DNA of 35,343 nucleotides from positions 1-35,343 of the forward strand of contig CAJTOG010000012.1 of assembly GCA_910577575.1 (NCBI GenBank). The letters run 5' to 3'. How positions within the stretch are numbered: position 1 is the first letter of the stretch; every line of letters begins with the position of its first letter. The stretch comes from an uncultured Ruminococcus sp. (GTDB taxonomy: Bacteria; Bacillota; Clostridia; Oscillospirales; Ruminococcaceae). The notes beneath the pieces are model-generated. The model searched no databases. It had not been told where the DNA came from and was given only the letters and a program-made list of their open reading frames with translations. The translations under genes were made by a program, and so were the position numbers. Positions 1 through 7,268 of this stretch are shown here, in pieces.

Positions 1-401
1 GAAATACCTACAACAGAAGGCATAATTTCATCAACAATATCAGGAAGATATTTTGAATCTGTTCGGGAAGCAATATCAAAAAGTCCGGGGAGCTTCTGAG
101 GCTCGGGAACTGACTGTCCGTTATTGTCTTTGTTTTTTGATTCCTTAGTGTTATTCAAAGATTCGCTTTTATTTACGGGTTCAGATTCTTCGGTTATTTT
201 GAATTTGCTATTATCCATGAATTTATAAATCTGAACAGAACCGGCTCCTGCAATTCCGAGACAGACAAGAAATGCAATAACTTTTAAAGCTGTATGGCTT
301 TTTGGTTTTTTAGGCGGTTGAGGACTGCCTTCGGAATAATATGAAGAAATATTTGAATCGTTATTATCATTATTGTAGTCGTTATTATAAAAATCAGACA
401 T
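1..401 (-). CDS. HtrA/DegP-like serine protease, N-terminal part (runs off the window)
   Basis: Reading leftward from an ATG at 401, the frame stays open to the window edge, so only about 133 N-terminal residues are present. The protein starts with an Asn/Asp/Tyr-rich cytoplasmic stretch, then one membrane anchor (AFLVCLGIAGAG, about residues 43-55), then a Ser/Lys/Glu-rich linker. It ends in VDEIMPSVVGI, which matches the beginning of the trypsin-like domain of membrane-anchored HtrA proteases. A GAGG ribosome site lies about 6 nt before the ATG. HtrA proteins degrade or refold damaged exported proteins at the cell surface. The catalytic triad and any PDZ domain lie outside the window, so the family call rests on layout and the short domain-start motif. 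Confidence 0.7.
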   Translation of the reverse strand, partial: MSDFYNNDYNNDNNDSNISSYYSEGSPQPPKKPKSHTALKVIAFLVCLGIAGAGSVQIYKFMDNSKFKITEESEPVNKSESLNNTKESKNKDNNGQSVPEPQKLPGLFDIASRTDSKYLPDIVDEIMPSVVGI

Positions 402-527
402 AAAAAAGACCTCACAATTTTAATATACACTATATAGGCTTTCCTTCAGCCTTTGAATTATTCATTAAATATAATTATAATCTTTAATGTGATAGATGTA
501 TGATAAACTATGGAAAATTAAAAATAA

Positions 528-555
528 ATGCACCGCAGATTTTTTTGCGGTGCAT
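528..555 (-). terminator. Rho-independent terminator after the thioesterase gene
   Basis: A perfect 10-bp stem (ATGCACCGCA at 528-537 with TGCGGTGCAT at 546-555) sits just downstream of the minus-strand stop codon. Read on the minus strand it is followed by a T-rich stretch. Confidence 0.75.
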
Positions 556-560
556 AAAAC

Positions 561-956
561 TTATTTATTTAACTTCTGATAAGTTTTTTCAGTAAATCTT
601 TCACTTCCGACAATCGCCCTTTTGTGCGTACCGAAACCTATATTTCCGCATTCATCATATGCAGTTACTTCAAAGGAAATTATACGTCCGTTGACAGAAA
701 TAAGAACAGCTTCAGCAGTAACATTCATTCCTTTTGGTGTTGCAGAGGTGTGTTGGATATTCAGTTCAGTTCCTACTGTAGTTTCATTTTCATCAAGATA
801 ATCGGCAATACAGTTGCAGGCAGCCTTTTCCATAAGTGTAGTCATTGCAGGAGTTGCGAAAACCGCAAGATTTCCGCTTTCCATATTTATGGCAAGCTTA
901 TCTTCCGTAACAATAGTTTTTGCAGTACCTTTGATATTCATATCCGGCTGTTTCAT
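561..956 (-). CDS. FlK-like hotdog thioesterase
   Basis: 131-residue single hotdog-fold protein resembling the fluoroacetyl-CoA thioesterase (FlK) family. The segment with TVGTELNIQHTSATPKGM and the later GFGTHKRAIV are typical. The three FlK catalytic positions can be placed as Thr35, Glu43 and His69; their spacing (8 and 26 residues) equals that of Thr42, Glu50 and His76 in FlK. Most members in gut Firmicutes have unknown acyl-CoA substrates, so fluoroacetyl-CoA should not be assumed. The start lies 5 bp after the LtaS-like gene's stop on the same strand, so the two are probably cotranscribed, and a terminator follows. I am confident in the family and not in the substrate. Confidence 0.8.
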   Translation of the reverse strand: MKQPDMNIKGTAKTIVTEDKLAINMESGNLAVFATPAMTTLMEKAACNCIADYLDENETTVGTELNIQHTSATPKGMNVTAEAVLISVNGRIISFEVTAYDECGNIGFGTHKRAIVGSERFTEKTYQKLNK

Positions 957-961
957 AGTTT

Positions 962-2821
962 TTATTCTCCTTTGCTTGCTTCGAGTACTTCATCGGGTAT
1001 GGGGCAGGGCGACATAACATCTCCCACAACCCTGTCATAAGTTAAAATATCCAGTTCTTCATTGTCGGGGACATCATTATCATAAACTGTAGAATAAATA
1101 GGCGTTTCTTTCATGAAACCGTCCATTTTTTCAATAAAAGCATCATGCGGAGCGTCTATTATATCAATTATTACATAAGGTACATAAAAGAATGAGAACT
1201 TTTCTTCAGGAACGGATGAAAAATCAGCACCATAGTTACTCCAGAGAAAATATTTCTGTTCATAAAGAATATTGCAGTTTGTGCCGTTGAGATTAAGCTG
1301 ATTATAAACGCTCGTTTCACCTCTGAGAGATGGGAAGTGGTCGCCTACAAAGTAAACAAGCGTAGGCTCGTCAAGCTTTTTGAGTTCATCAAGAAATGAT
1401 GTTATGCCCTCGTTTGTGTGCTGAATCCATGCAAGATAGTTACCGAATTCATCATTCGGGTCTTCGCCCTGGTCATAAGGCTGATGGTTCTGCATTGTTG
1501 TTGTATGTATATACATAGGTTCATCAGTTGTTTTAATCAGGTCAACAAGCTGACTGAAAACAGTGCTGTCATCAACATAAGTGCCATAATGTTCGACAGG
1601 TACTGTAAAATCTGATACATTGTCTATATCATCATGAAAAATCATTGTATCAAATCCAAATTCACCATATATACGTGAACGGCTGTAGAAAGAACTCTGG
1701 AAAGGATGAACATAAGCAGTCTTATAACCCCAGTTTTTGTAATACTGTGCAATTGCAGGCTGTTCACGGTCTGCGAGTTCTCTTTGCGGCATATTTGGAG
1801 TATTCAGACCACGTACTGGCAGACCGAAAAGAAGTTCAAACTCTGAGCGGACGGTCCAGCTTGCGTATGTAGGAGTAATAACGGTACCACTTATACCTTC
1901 TCCGCAGGCCTTGTCAAAGCCTTCATAGTATGAATCATCAACATTCAGTTCGTCAAATACACGGAAGTCCGCATAAGATTCACTCATGACAACGATAACA
2001 TTCGGCTTTGTTCCGCCATTGAAGTCTTCGCTTTTTTCTATATTTACAGCAGTTATTTCATCAACATATTCTTTATTGTAGTTGTCAGGTTTAACAAGTC
2101 TGTTGGCATAGCTTTCTGAAGCTGTTTCCACAAGAAATGCGAGAAAACTGTTGTTATTGAATTTTTCATTAAGCAGAAATGCATTGTTTGCGGCAGTTGT
2201 ATCAAGTTTGAAGAAATTATAAATAGGGGTGTAAAAACCGGGGAATATTATCATTCCCATTCCTAAGACTGCACAAGCCAATACTGCTATTAAACGTTTC
2301 AGAGGTTTGTATTTGGGAAGTTTCGGATTGAAGTGAAAAATAAGTGCAAGCACTGCAATTACAATAAGACAGTAAATAATAAGTCTCGGAGTTATTTTTA
2401 TATATGCAAATGATTTCATGCTCTTGAGACTTTTTACAAGCTTCATATCTGATAGAATTAGATGATTACCATTAGTGTTGTACTTGAAAAGCTCGGTTAT
2501 GCTCAGTACCATATATAATATACTTTGTGCAAGCGATGCCATCCAGCCTTTACGGAATGCAGCGAGTAACAGTACAAAGACCACGTCAGCCACAAGGAAG
2601 TTGAATATCAGGACTGACGGACGTTCAGCGGCAAAGCTTAGAAAAGCTCCTACTTTCTTGAATTGATTTATTTCTGCCATACAGGTTATGAAAATAGGAA
2701 ATAATATCATGAGTGCAAGATTAAGCTTTTTGTATTTTTCACTGTTTTCTTCACGCTTTTTGTTATAGCTTTTAATCCAATCAAAGCGGAATTTCTTGTT
2801 TGTTTTTTCATTCTCTGTCAT
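962..2821 (-). CDS. LTA synthase family sulfatase-fold membrane protein
   Basis: 619-residue protein with about five N-terminal membrane helices (roughly residues 33-49, 68-88, 93-111, 146-164, 176-196) and an extracellular alkaline-phosphatase/sulfatase domain from about 270. Visible active-site elements are Glu281 in VVMSESYADF (metal ligand), Thr323 in ASWTVRSEFELL (nucleophile position), His446 in TMQNHQPYD and Asp494-His495 in FVGDHFP. These enzymes move glycerol-phosphate from phosphatidylglycerol onto a polymer, as LtaS does in lipoteichoic acid synthesis, but related phosphoethanolamine or glycerol-phosphate transferases share the fold. I chose the ATG at 2821 because GGAGG lies 7 nt before it; the ATG at 2827 almost touches that site. 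Alternative: a cell-wall glycopolymer glycerophosphotransferase rather than true LtaS. Confidence 0.88.
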   Translation of the reverse strand: MTENEKTNKKFRFDWIKSYNKKREENSEKYKKLNLALMILFPIFITCMAEINQFKKVGAFLSFAAERPSVLIFNFLVADVVFVLLLAAFRKGWMASLAQSILYMVLSITELFKYNTNGNHLILSDMKLVKSLKSMKSFAYIKITPRLIIYCLIVIAVLALIFHFNPKLPKYKPLKRLIAVLACAVLGMGMIIFPGFYTPIYNFFKLDTTAANNAFLLNEKFNNNSFLAFLVETASESYANRLVKPDNYNKEYVDEITAVNIEKSEDFNGGTKPNVIVVMSESYADFRVFDELNVDDSYYEGFDKACGEGISGTVITPTYASWTVRSEFELLFGLPVRGLNTPNMPQRELADREQPAIAQYYKNWGYKTAYVHPFQSSFYSRSRIYGEFGFDTMIFHDDIDNVSDFTVPVEHYGTYVDDSTVFSQLVDLIKTTDEPMYIHTTTMQNHQPYDQGEDPNDEFGNYLAWIQHTNEGITSFLDELKKLDEPTLVYFVGDHFPSLRGETSVYNQLNLNGTNCNILYEQKYFLWSNYGADFSSVPEEKFSFFYVPYVIIDIIDAPHDAFIEKMDGFMKETPIYSTVYDNDVPDNEELDILTYDRVVGDVMSPCPIPDEVLEASKGE

Positions 2822-2867
2822 ATTCATTCCTCCATAAAATTGATTTAAATCAAATATTATATTTATA

Positions 2868-2896
2868 AATATAGCACAATAATCATAAACTTTCAA
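2868..2896 (-). promoter_or_regulatory. Promoter for the LTA-synthase-like gene
   Basis: On the minus strand, TTGAAA (2896-2891) and TATATT (2873-2868) are separated by exactly 17 bp, about 45 bp upstream of the start codon. Each hexamer is one base off consensus. Confidence 0.6.
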
Positions 2897-2947
2897 GCAT
2901 ATAAAGAAAATATTAAGATTTTGTAATGATTTTCGGCACTTTGGTAA

Positions 2948-2983
2948 TACTGCACGGAACTTTAGGGCTAAATTTGTGCAGTA
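2948..2983. repeat. Inverted repeat TACTGCAC-N20-GTGCAGTA (copy 1 of a 34-nt element)
   Basis: Eight-base perfect arms at 2948-2955 and 2976-2983 flank a 20-nt centre containing TTTAGGG. It lies just upstream of the -35 box of the reductase gene at 3042. A similar element of identical length lies at 5872-5905, sharing about 23 of 34 bases. It may be a regulator site, a transcribed hairpin or a small dispersed repeat; the function is unknown. Confidence 0.55.
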
Positions 2984-2991
2984 TGCCTGTA

Positions 2992-3020
2992 TGGACTTTT
3001 TATGTAAAAAATGTTATAAT
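2992..3020 (+). promoter_or_regulatory. Promoter for the SDR reductase gene
   Basis: TGGACT (2992-2997) and a perfect TATAAT (3015-3020) with a 17-bp spacer, ending 21 bp before the start codon. Confidence 0.65.
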
Positions 3021-3041
3021 TATCTTCGGGAGTGATTTATT

Positions 3042-3749
3042 ATGAAAAAAACAGCTGTAGTAACCGGCGGAGCAGGTGGAATAGGTGAAGCTGTATGCAG
3101 GCGTCTTTCATCAGACGGATATTATGTATATGTCGGATATGTTTCATCGAAAGAAAAGGCTGAAAGGATTGCTGAAGAAATTTCAGGGGAATCATTAAAA
3201 CTTGATGTCACAAGTATGGCTGATATTTCAGATGCTGCCAGAAAAATCGGATTTACAAATCTGCTTGTAAATAATGCGGGAATATCGGAAATCGAACTTT
3301 TCACCTGTATTTCTGAACAGAAAAGCCGTGAAATTATTGATACAAATCTTATTGGTGCTATGAACTGTACAAGAGCATTTCTGCCGGAAATGATTAAAAG
3401 AAAATCGGGCTGTATCATAAATATTTCTTCAATGTGGGGACAGGTCGGAGCATCATGCGAGGTTGATTATTCAGCATCAAAGGCAGGATTAATCGGCTTT
3501 ACAAAAGCTCTTGCAAAAGAAACTGCACCGTCCGGAATACGTGTAAACTGTGTGTCACCCGGATTTATTATGACTGAAATGAACAAATGTTTTTCTGATG
3601 AAGATTTGAATTTAATCCGTGAGGAAATTCCACTCGGAATTTTCGGAGAACCCCGTCATGTTGCTGATTCTGTGGCGTTTCTAGCTTCTGAATATTCGGA
3701 ATATATTACAGGACAGGTGCTTGCGGTAAACGGCGGAATGGTTATATAA
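3042..3749 (+). CDS. ymfI: SDR oxidoreductase, probable EF-P 5-aminopentanone reductase (YmfI-like)
   Basis: 235-residue short-chain dehydrogenase. The NAD(P)-binding TGGAGGIG is at residues 8-15, NNAG at 77-80, and the catalytic Ser130, Tyr143 and Lys147 are all present. The segment NISSMWGQVGASCEV before the catalytic Tyr resembles the signature of YmfI, which reduces the 5-aminopentanone group on elongation factor P in Bacillus; ordinary FabG proteins differ here. The C-terminus (TGQVLAVNGGM) is complete. An SD-like GGAG lies just upstream, with a promoter at 2992-3020. No efp gene is visible nearby, so the specific role is inferred from this motif; the safe alternative is a generic FabG-like reductase. 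Confidence 0.75.
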   Translation: MKKTAVVTGGAGGIGEAVCRRLSSDGYYVYVGYVSSKEKAERIAEEISGESLKLDVTSMADISDAARKIGFTNLLVNNAGISEIELFTCISEQKSREIIDTNLIGAMNCTRAFLPEMIKRKSGCIINISSMWGQVGASCEVDYSASKAGLIGFTKALAKETAPSGIRVNCVSPGFIMTEMNKCFSDEDLNLIREEIPLGIFGEPRHVADSVAFLASEYSEYITGQVLAVNGGMVI

Positions 3750-3768
3750 ATTAATTTTTCAAAAACAC

Positions 3769-3797
3769 TTGACAAATGCGAAAATATGTGCTATAAT
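3769..3797 (+). promoter_or_regulatory. Consensus promoter of the rpsF-ssb-rpsR operon
   Basis: Perfect TTGACA (3769-3774) and TATAAT (3792-3797) separated by 17 bp, as expected for a highly expressed ribosomal operon. The predicted leader is about 75 nt. Confidence 0.92.
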
Positions 3798-3835
3798 ATA
3801 TAAGTATCGTGCTTGTGCTCGGTAAATTTATCCTT

Positions 3836-3856
3836 GCCCGCAGTGAGTTGTCGGGC
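3836..3856 (+). promoter_or_regulatory. Hairpin in the rpsF leader, candidate S6:S18 autoregulatory site
   Basis: GCCCG (3836-3840) pairs with CGGGC (3852-3856) around an 11-nt loop, between the promoter and the rpsF ribosome site. S6:S18 complexes are known to bind rpsF leaders in several phyla, but I could not match the published consensus in detail. Confidence 0.35.
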
Positions 3857-3880
3857 GAAATCCAGAAGGAGGTGTACAGA

Positions 3881-4177
3881 ATGGCAAAGGTATCCGCAAA
3901 ATATGAAGTAATGGTTGTTTTCAGCCTTAAAAACGGTGAAGAATCCATGAAAGCTCTTATCCAGAAATTCAAGGAAAGAATTGAGCGTCATGCTGAAGCT
4001 GTTGAAGTCAATGAAGATTGGGGTAAGCGTAAGCTTGCATATCCTATCGAAGATGAGACAGAGGGCTATTATGTTATTTATACATTCCAGTCAAGCCCTG
4101 ATTATCCTGCTGAACTTTCAAGAAGACTCAACATCGCAGACGGCGTTCTTCGTTCACTGGTTACAGTTGTTGAATAA
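3881..4177 (+). CDS. rpsF: 30S ribosomal protein S6
   Basis: 98-residue S6, the usual length, with the typical beginning AKYEVMVVF and the conserved DWGKRKLAYPIEDETEGYY and LNIADGVLRSLV segments. S6 binds the central domain of 16S rRNA as a heterodimer with S18, which is encoded two genes downstream. The frame is open further upstream, but the ATG at 3881 is chosen because GGAGG lies 8 nt before it and the protein then begins where the family does. It is first in the classic rpsF-ssb-rpsR operon. Confidence 0.95.
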   Translation: MAKVSAKYEVMVVFSLKNGEESMKALIQKFKERIERHAEAVEVNEDWGKRKLAYPIEDETEGYYVIYTFQSSPDYPAELSRRLNIADGVLRSLVTVVE

Positions 4178-4207
4178 GCCGTATTCATTATTTAAGGAGA
4201 TTGTCAG

Positions 4208-4735
4208 ATGAATAAAGTTATTTTAATGGGCAGACTTACTGCTGACCCCGAACTCCGCCAGACACCAAACGGCGTTTCATCATGTAGATTTACTGTTGCC
4301 ATAAACAGACCTTTTGTTGATAAGGCAACGGGACAGAGAAATGCTGATTTTATTTCCTGCATTGCATGGAGACAGACTGCTGAATTTGTTTCACGCTATT
4401 TCAAAAAAGGCAGTATGATTTGTGTTGAAGGTACTCTCAGAAACAACAATTACCAGGATAAGAATCATCCTGATATAACTCATTATACCACAGATGTTCA
4501 GGTTGACAGTGTTGAGTTTACGGGTTCAAAGTCTGAAGCAGGTACTATAGGCGGAAATCAGAATTATTCTGTTCCTCAGAATAATTATAACAACGGTTAT
4601 AATAATAACTATAATTATCAGACTCCTCCTCCGCAGACAGCTTCACAGCAGTCTGTGTCCAATAATGAAAGCCTGTCATATGGAAATTTGAGTGATTTTG
4701 AAGAAATCCTCAGTGACGGCGATGTTCCGTTTTAA
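4208..4735 (+). CDS. ssb: Single-stranded DNA-binding protein
   Basis: 175 residues. The N-terminal OB fold (about 1-110) begins MNKVILMGRLTADPELR and carries the aromatic FISCIAWRQTAEFVSRYF segment that contacts ssDNA. A flexible Asn/Gln/Tyr/Pro-rich linker (about 118-155) leads to the acidic tip DFEEILSDGDVPF, through which SSB recruits repair and replication partners such as PcrA- and RecQ-type helicases. An AAGGAG site precedes the ATG. Its place between rpsF and rpsR is conserved in Firmicutes and marks it as the housekeeping SSB. Confidence 0.96.
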   Translation: MNKVILMGRLTADPELRQTPNGVSSCRFTVAINRPFVDKATGQRNADFISCIAWRQTAEFVSRYFKKGSMICVEGTLRNNNYQDKNHPDITHYTTDVQVDSVEFTGSKSEAGTIGGNQNYSVPQNNYNNGYNNNYNYQTPPPQTASQQSVSNNESLSYGNLSDFEEILSDGDVPF

Positions 4736-4769
4736 GCGTTGATTCATTATTACGAAAGGAGAAATTGTC

Positions 4770-5012
4770 ATGGAGAGAGAAAGAAATTCCCGTCCATCAA
4801 AGAAGCCTCGCAAAAAGGTTTGTATGTTCTGTGCTGACAGAATTGAAAGAATTGACTATAAGGACCTTGCTAAACTCAGAAAGTGCATGACTGAAAGAGC
4901 TAAGATTCTTCCAAGACGTGTTACAGGTACTTGTGCATTCCATCAGCGTGAACTTACTGTTGCTGTAAAGAAGGCAAGACAGATTGCATTGCTTCCTTAT
5001 GTAAGCGATTAA
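4770..5012 (+). CDS. rpsR: 30S ribosomal protein S18
   Basis: 80-residue S18 with the conserved IDYKDLAKLRK and LPRRVTGTCAFHQR segments and the terminal ARQIALLPYV. It keeps Cys residues in VCMFCADR and TCAFHQ, consistent with the zinc-binding (C+) form of S18. It is the last gene of the operon, with AAAGGAG before the ATG, and is followed within 20 bp by a strong terminator. Confidence 0.96.
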   Translation: MERERNSRPSKKPRKKVCMFCADRIERIDYKDLAKLRKCMTERAKILPRRVTGTCAFHQRELTVAVKKARQIALLPYVSD

Positions 5013-5027
5013 TTAATAAATAAAACA

Positions 5028-5051
5028 GGGAGACTCGTAAGTCTCCCTTTT
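5028..5051 (+). terminator. Terminator of the rpsF-ssb-rpsR operon
   Basis: GGGAGACT (5028-5035), a 4-nt loop, AGTCTCCC (5040-5047), then TTTT. Confidence 0.9.
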
Positions 5052-5057
5052 GTGTGT

Positions 5058-5091
5058 ATGAATACTCCCACGGCATCTGCGGAGTATTCAT
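5058..5091. repeat. 11-bp inverted repeat between convergent genes
   Basis: ATGAATACTCC (5058-5068) and GGAGTATTCAT (5081-5091) form a perfect 11-bp stem with a 12-nt loop, 5 bp beyond the stop of the minus-strand DUF378 gene. Neither strand has a clear T-tract after it, so it may be a weak terminator or a 3'-end stabilising hairpin. Confidence 0.6.
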
Positions 5092-5096
5092 CAGGG

Positions 5097-5318
5097 CTAT
5101 TGCTGATTGTTTGTACTGAATGCAATTTCTTCGCTTCTGCGGAAAAGCAGTGAAATGCACCATACGGCTGATATTGCCACAAGAATATAAACTGCTCTCG
5201 CAGCAAGACTTCCTGCACCGCCAAGCATCCATGCAACAAGGTCAAGTTCAAAGATACCTACCAAGCCCCAGTTGATTCCTCCGATAATCAGAAGAATAAG
5301 TGCGATTTTGTCCCACAT
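5097..5318 (-). CDS. DUF378 (YuzA-like) small membrane protein
   Basis: 73-residue protein with two hydrophobic segments: IALILLIIGGINWGLVGIF (about residues 4-22) and a second around AARAVYILVAISAVWCISLLF. The INWGLVGIFELDLV signature identifies the DUF378 family of small bacterial membrane proteins of unknown function. The ATG at 5318 is preferred over an upstream GTG because AGAGG lies 7 nt before it. It sits alone, convergent with rpsR. Confidence 0.85.
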   Translation of the reverse strand: MWDKIALILLIIGGINWGLVGIFELDLVAWMLGGAGSLAARAVYILVAISAVWCISLLFRRSEEIAFSTNNQQ

Positions 5319-5404
5319 AAAGACACCTCTTTTCACGGCATTGTTATAAACGCCTGAAAATATTATTGCATTATCCGGCTTTTTTATTCAGGAAAAAAAT
5401 GTAA

Positions 5405-5432
5405 TAAAAAACGCCCCTTAGAAAAGGAGCGT
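5405..5432 (-). terminator. Terminator of the HPr-like gene
   Basis: On the minus strand, ACGCTCCTT and AAGGGGCGT form a 9-bp stem (one G-U pair) with a short loop, followed by six T residues (5410-5405). Confidence 0.88.
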
Positions 5433-5454
5433 CTGATGTATATGCATAATTGGA

Positions 5455-5685
5455 TTATTTAACAACGTATTTTTCAATTTCAGCAAAGAAAGCTTCTGCG
5501 TCATCAGTATGAGCATTCAGCTCAATTGGCTTTGAAAGGTCAAGGCTGAAGATACCCATAATAGACTTAGCGTCTACTGCATATCTTCCTGAAACGAGGT
5601 CAATGTCAAATTCATATTTCATAACGATATTGACAAAATCCTTAACATCGTTGATTGCCTGAAGAGAAACTGTAGTCTTAGTCAT
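5455..5685 (-). CDS. HPr-like protein lacking the phosphorylatable histidine
   Basis: 76-residue protein with an HPr fold signature. VDAKSIMGIFSLDL aligns with the regulatory Ser46 loop of HPr, so Ser41 is the equivalent of Ser46, and the C-terminal helix AEAFFAEIEKYVV also fits. The active-site His15-Ala-Arg motif is absent: the matching region reads QAINDVKDFVN, and the only histidine is His59 near the end. It therefore cannot relay phosphate from PTS enzyme I. It resembles Crh of Bacillus in being a possible Ser-phosphorylated partner of CcpA, though Crh keeps more of the HPr sequence. AGGAGGT precedes the ATG, and the gene stands alone with its own promoter and terminator. Confidence 0.78.
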   Translation of the reverse strand: MTKTTVSLQAINDVKDFVNIVMKYEFDIDLVSGRYAVDAKSIMGIFSLDLSKPIELNAHTDDAEAFFAEIEKYVVK

Positions 5686-5776
5686 AAATCATTACCTCCT
5701 GATAATGTTCCGTGTGGGTGGTTGTTTTTTCTTGTTTATTATTTCTTCCATGCGGCTTTTTCCGTTCCGCAAGTAT

Positions 5777-5805
5777 ATAATAGCACTTATAAACGCCAAT
5801 GTCAA
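5777..5805 (-). promoter_or_regulatory. Promoter of the HPr-like gene
   Basis: On the minus strand, perfect TTGACA (5805-5800) and TATTAT (5782-5777) with a 17-bp spacer. The predicted leader is about 85 nt, and I see no strong hairpin in it. Confidence 0.82.
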
Positions 5806-5812
5806 GGGCTTT

Positions 5813-5841
5813 TAGACAAATTCGTAAAATCAGTATATTAT
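5813..5841 (+). promoter_or_regulatory. Candidate promoter for mtaB-purL
   Basis: TAGACA (5813-5818) and TATTAT (5836-5841) with a 17-bp spacer. A perfect TATAAT also occurs at 5925-5930, but it has no good -35 and would start transcription at the ribosome site itself. Use of this upstream promoter would place the 5872-5905 element inside the 5' leader. Confidence 0.45.
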
Positions 5842-5871
5842 ATTATTCGGGTAGAAATAATAATTATTAAG

Positions 5872-5905
5872 ACTGCATAAAAGCTAAGGTGTATTTTTGT
5901 GCAGA
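5872..5905. repeat. Imperfect inverted repeat (copy 2 of a 34-nt element)
   Basis: CTGCATAAAA and TTTTGTGCAG form a 10-bp stem with one G-U pair around a centre containing CTAAGG. Length, arms and several central bases match the element at 2948-2983. It lies 40 bp before the mtaB start. Confidence 0.5.
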
Positions 5906-5945
5906 ATATACATTGAGGCTTTGATATAATTTTATGAGGTGATAT

Positions 5946-7250
5946 ATGTACAGAGTATTTTTTATAACATTCGGCTGTAAGGTAAGCCAGTATGAAACGG
6001 AATGTATGAAAATCTGTTTTGAAGAAAAAAATTTTATTATATCTGATTCAGAAAATGATGCAGATATATTTGTGATAAATTCATGTACTGTCACAGGAAG
6101 CGGAGACAGTAAATCTTTATATGCTGTAAGAAAATTAAGGAGAAATTATCCTGATTCTATAATTGTTTTAACTGGCTGTCTTCCGCAGGCTTCTCCAAAA
6201 ATCGCTGAAAAATGTACAGAAGCCGATATAGTGACAGGTACAAAAAACAGAATGGTTATTCCGGAACTTGTTATGCGGACGATTTCAGAAAGACAGCATA
6301 TTGTAGATATTTCCGATTATAATAATAATGACGAATTTGAGGATATTCCTTGCCTAAATTCATTCAATAAGACAAGAGCCTTACTTAAAATTCAGGATGG
6401 GTGCAATTGTTTTTGTTCATACTGTATAATTCCATATGCACGTGGACGGTGCAGGAGCAAGCCAATGGATTCACTTATAAAAGAAGCAAAATCACTTGCT
6501 GAATCGGGTCATAGGGAAATTGTGCTTGTGGGAATAAATCTTGCATTTTATGGTAAGGAATACGGTCTTAAACTTGTTGATGCTGTTGAGGAGTGCTGCA
6601 AAATCGAAGGTATTGAAAGAGTTCGATTGGGGTCACTTGAGCCTGAAATGATTTCCGATGATGATTTGATAAGACTTTCACATCTTCCGGAATTCTGTCC
6701 GCAGTTTCATTTGTCACTGCAAAGCGGAAGCCGTTGGACTTTGCAGAGAATGAACAGAAAATATACTCCCGAAGAGTATATGACTCTTGTTAAAAAAATC
6801 CGTCATATTTTTCCTGATGCTGCTTTTACTACTGATATAATGGTAGGATTTCCACAGGAAACAGAGGAAGAATTTGTCGAATCAATGGTTTTTGCTGAAG
6901 CAGTTGGATTTTCAAAAATTCATGTATTCCAGTATTCACTTAGAAAAGGAACAATAGCGGCACAGCTTAATAATCAGATACACAAAAATATAAAGGCTGA
7001 ACGTGCTGGTCGTATGAAAGCACTTGGTGAAAGATTGCAAGAAAAATATTTGAATAGTCTTATTGGAAAAACAGTCCCTGTGCTTTTTGAGAAAGAAAAT
7101 TCGGACGATTTTCATCAGGGTCATGCTCCGGATTATACTTTAGTAAAAATTCCAAGAAAAAATTTAAAAAAAAGTTTGCGTAATCAGATTTTTTATGTTA
7201 TAATAGAAGAAAGCCACGGCGATTATTGCTATGGCAAAATTCTTGATTAG
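5946..7250 (+). CDS. mtaB: tRNA (N6-threonylcarbamoyladenosine(37)) methylthiotransferase MtaB
   Basis: 434-residue radical-SAM methylthiotransferase that adds methylthio to t6A at position 37 of ANN-decoding tRNAs, giving ms2t6A. The N-terminal cluster-binding domain shows its cysteines in FGCKVSQ (Cys11), INSCTVT and LTGCLPQ. The radical-SAM CX3CX2C is Cys153, Cys157 and Cys160 in DGCNCFCSYCIIPYARG. LSLQSGS and the C-terminal TRAM region, with KTVPVLFE, complete the layout. FGCKVSQYE and SYCIIPYARGRCRS favour MtaB over MiaB or RimO. GAGGTG precedes the ATG. purL begins 18 bp after the stop, so the two are probably one transcript. Confidence 0.92.
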   Translation: MYRVFFITFGCKVSQYETECMKICFEEKNFIISDSENDADIFVINSCTVTGSGDSKSLYAVRKLRRNYPDSIIVLTGCLPQASPKIAEKCTEADIVTGTKNRMVIPELVMRTISERQHIVDISDYNNNDEFEDIPCLNSFNKTRALLKIQDGCNCFCSYCIIPYARGRCRSKPMDSLIKEAKSLAESGHREIVLVGINLAFYGKEYGLKLVDAVEECCKIEGIERVRLGSLEPEMISDDDLIRLSHLPEFCPQFHLSLQSGSRWTLQRMNRKYTPEEYMTLVKKIRHIFPDAAFTTDIMVGFPQETEEEFVESMVFAEAVGFSKIHVFQYSLRKGTIAAQLNNQIHKNIKAERAGRMKALGERLQEKYLNSLIGKTVPVLFEKENSDDFHQGHAPDYTLVKIPRKNLKKSLRNQIFYVIIEESHGDYCYGKILD

Positions 7251-7268
7251 GAATGGAGATAAAAAATT

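Noticed and set aside
624..1040. A 138-codon plus-strand frame across the thioesterase gene
   Set aside because: Antisense to two recognisable genes; Cys/Phe/Ser-rich composition is typical of shadow frames.
5058..5091. Rho-independent terminator for the DUF378 gene
   Set aside because: The hairpin is perfect, but the minus-strand sequence after it is ACACACAAAA, without a T-tract; listed only as an inverted repeat.
5925..5930. Perfect TATAAT before mtaB as the main promoter
   Set aside because: No acceptable -35 at 16-18 bp, and transcription would begin at the ribosome site; the pair at 5813-5841 fits better.
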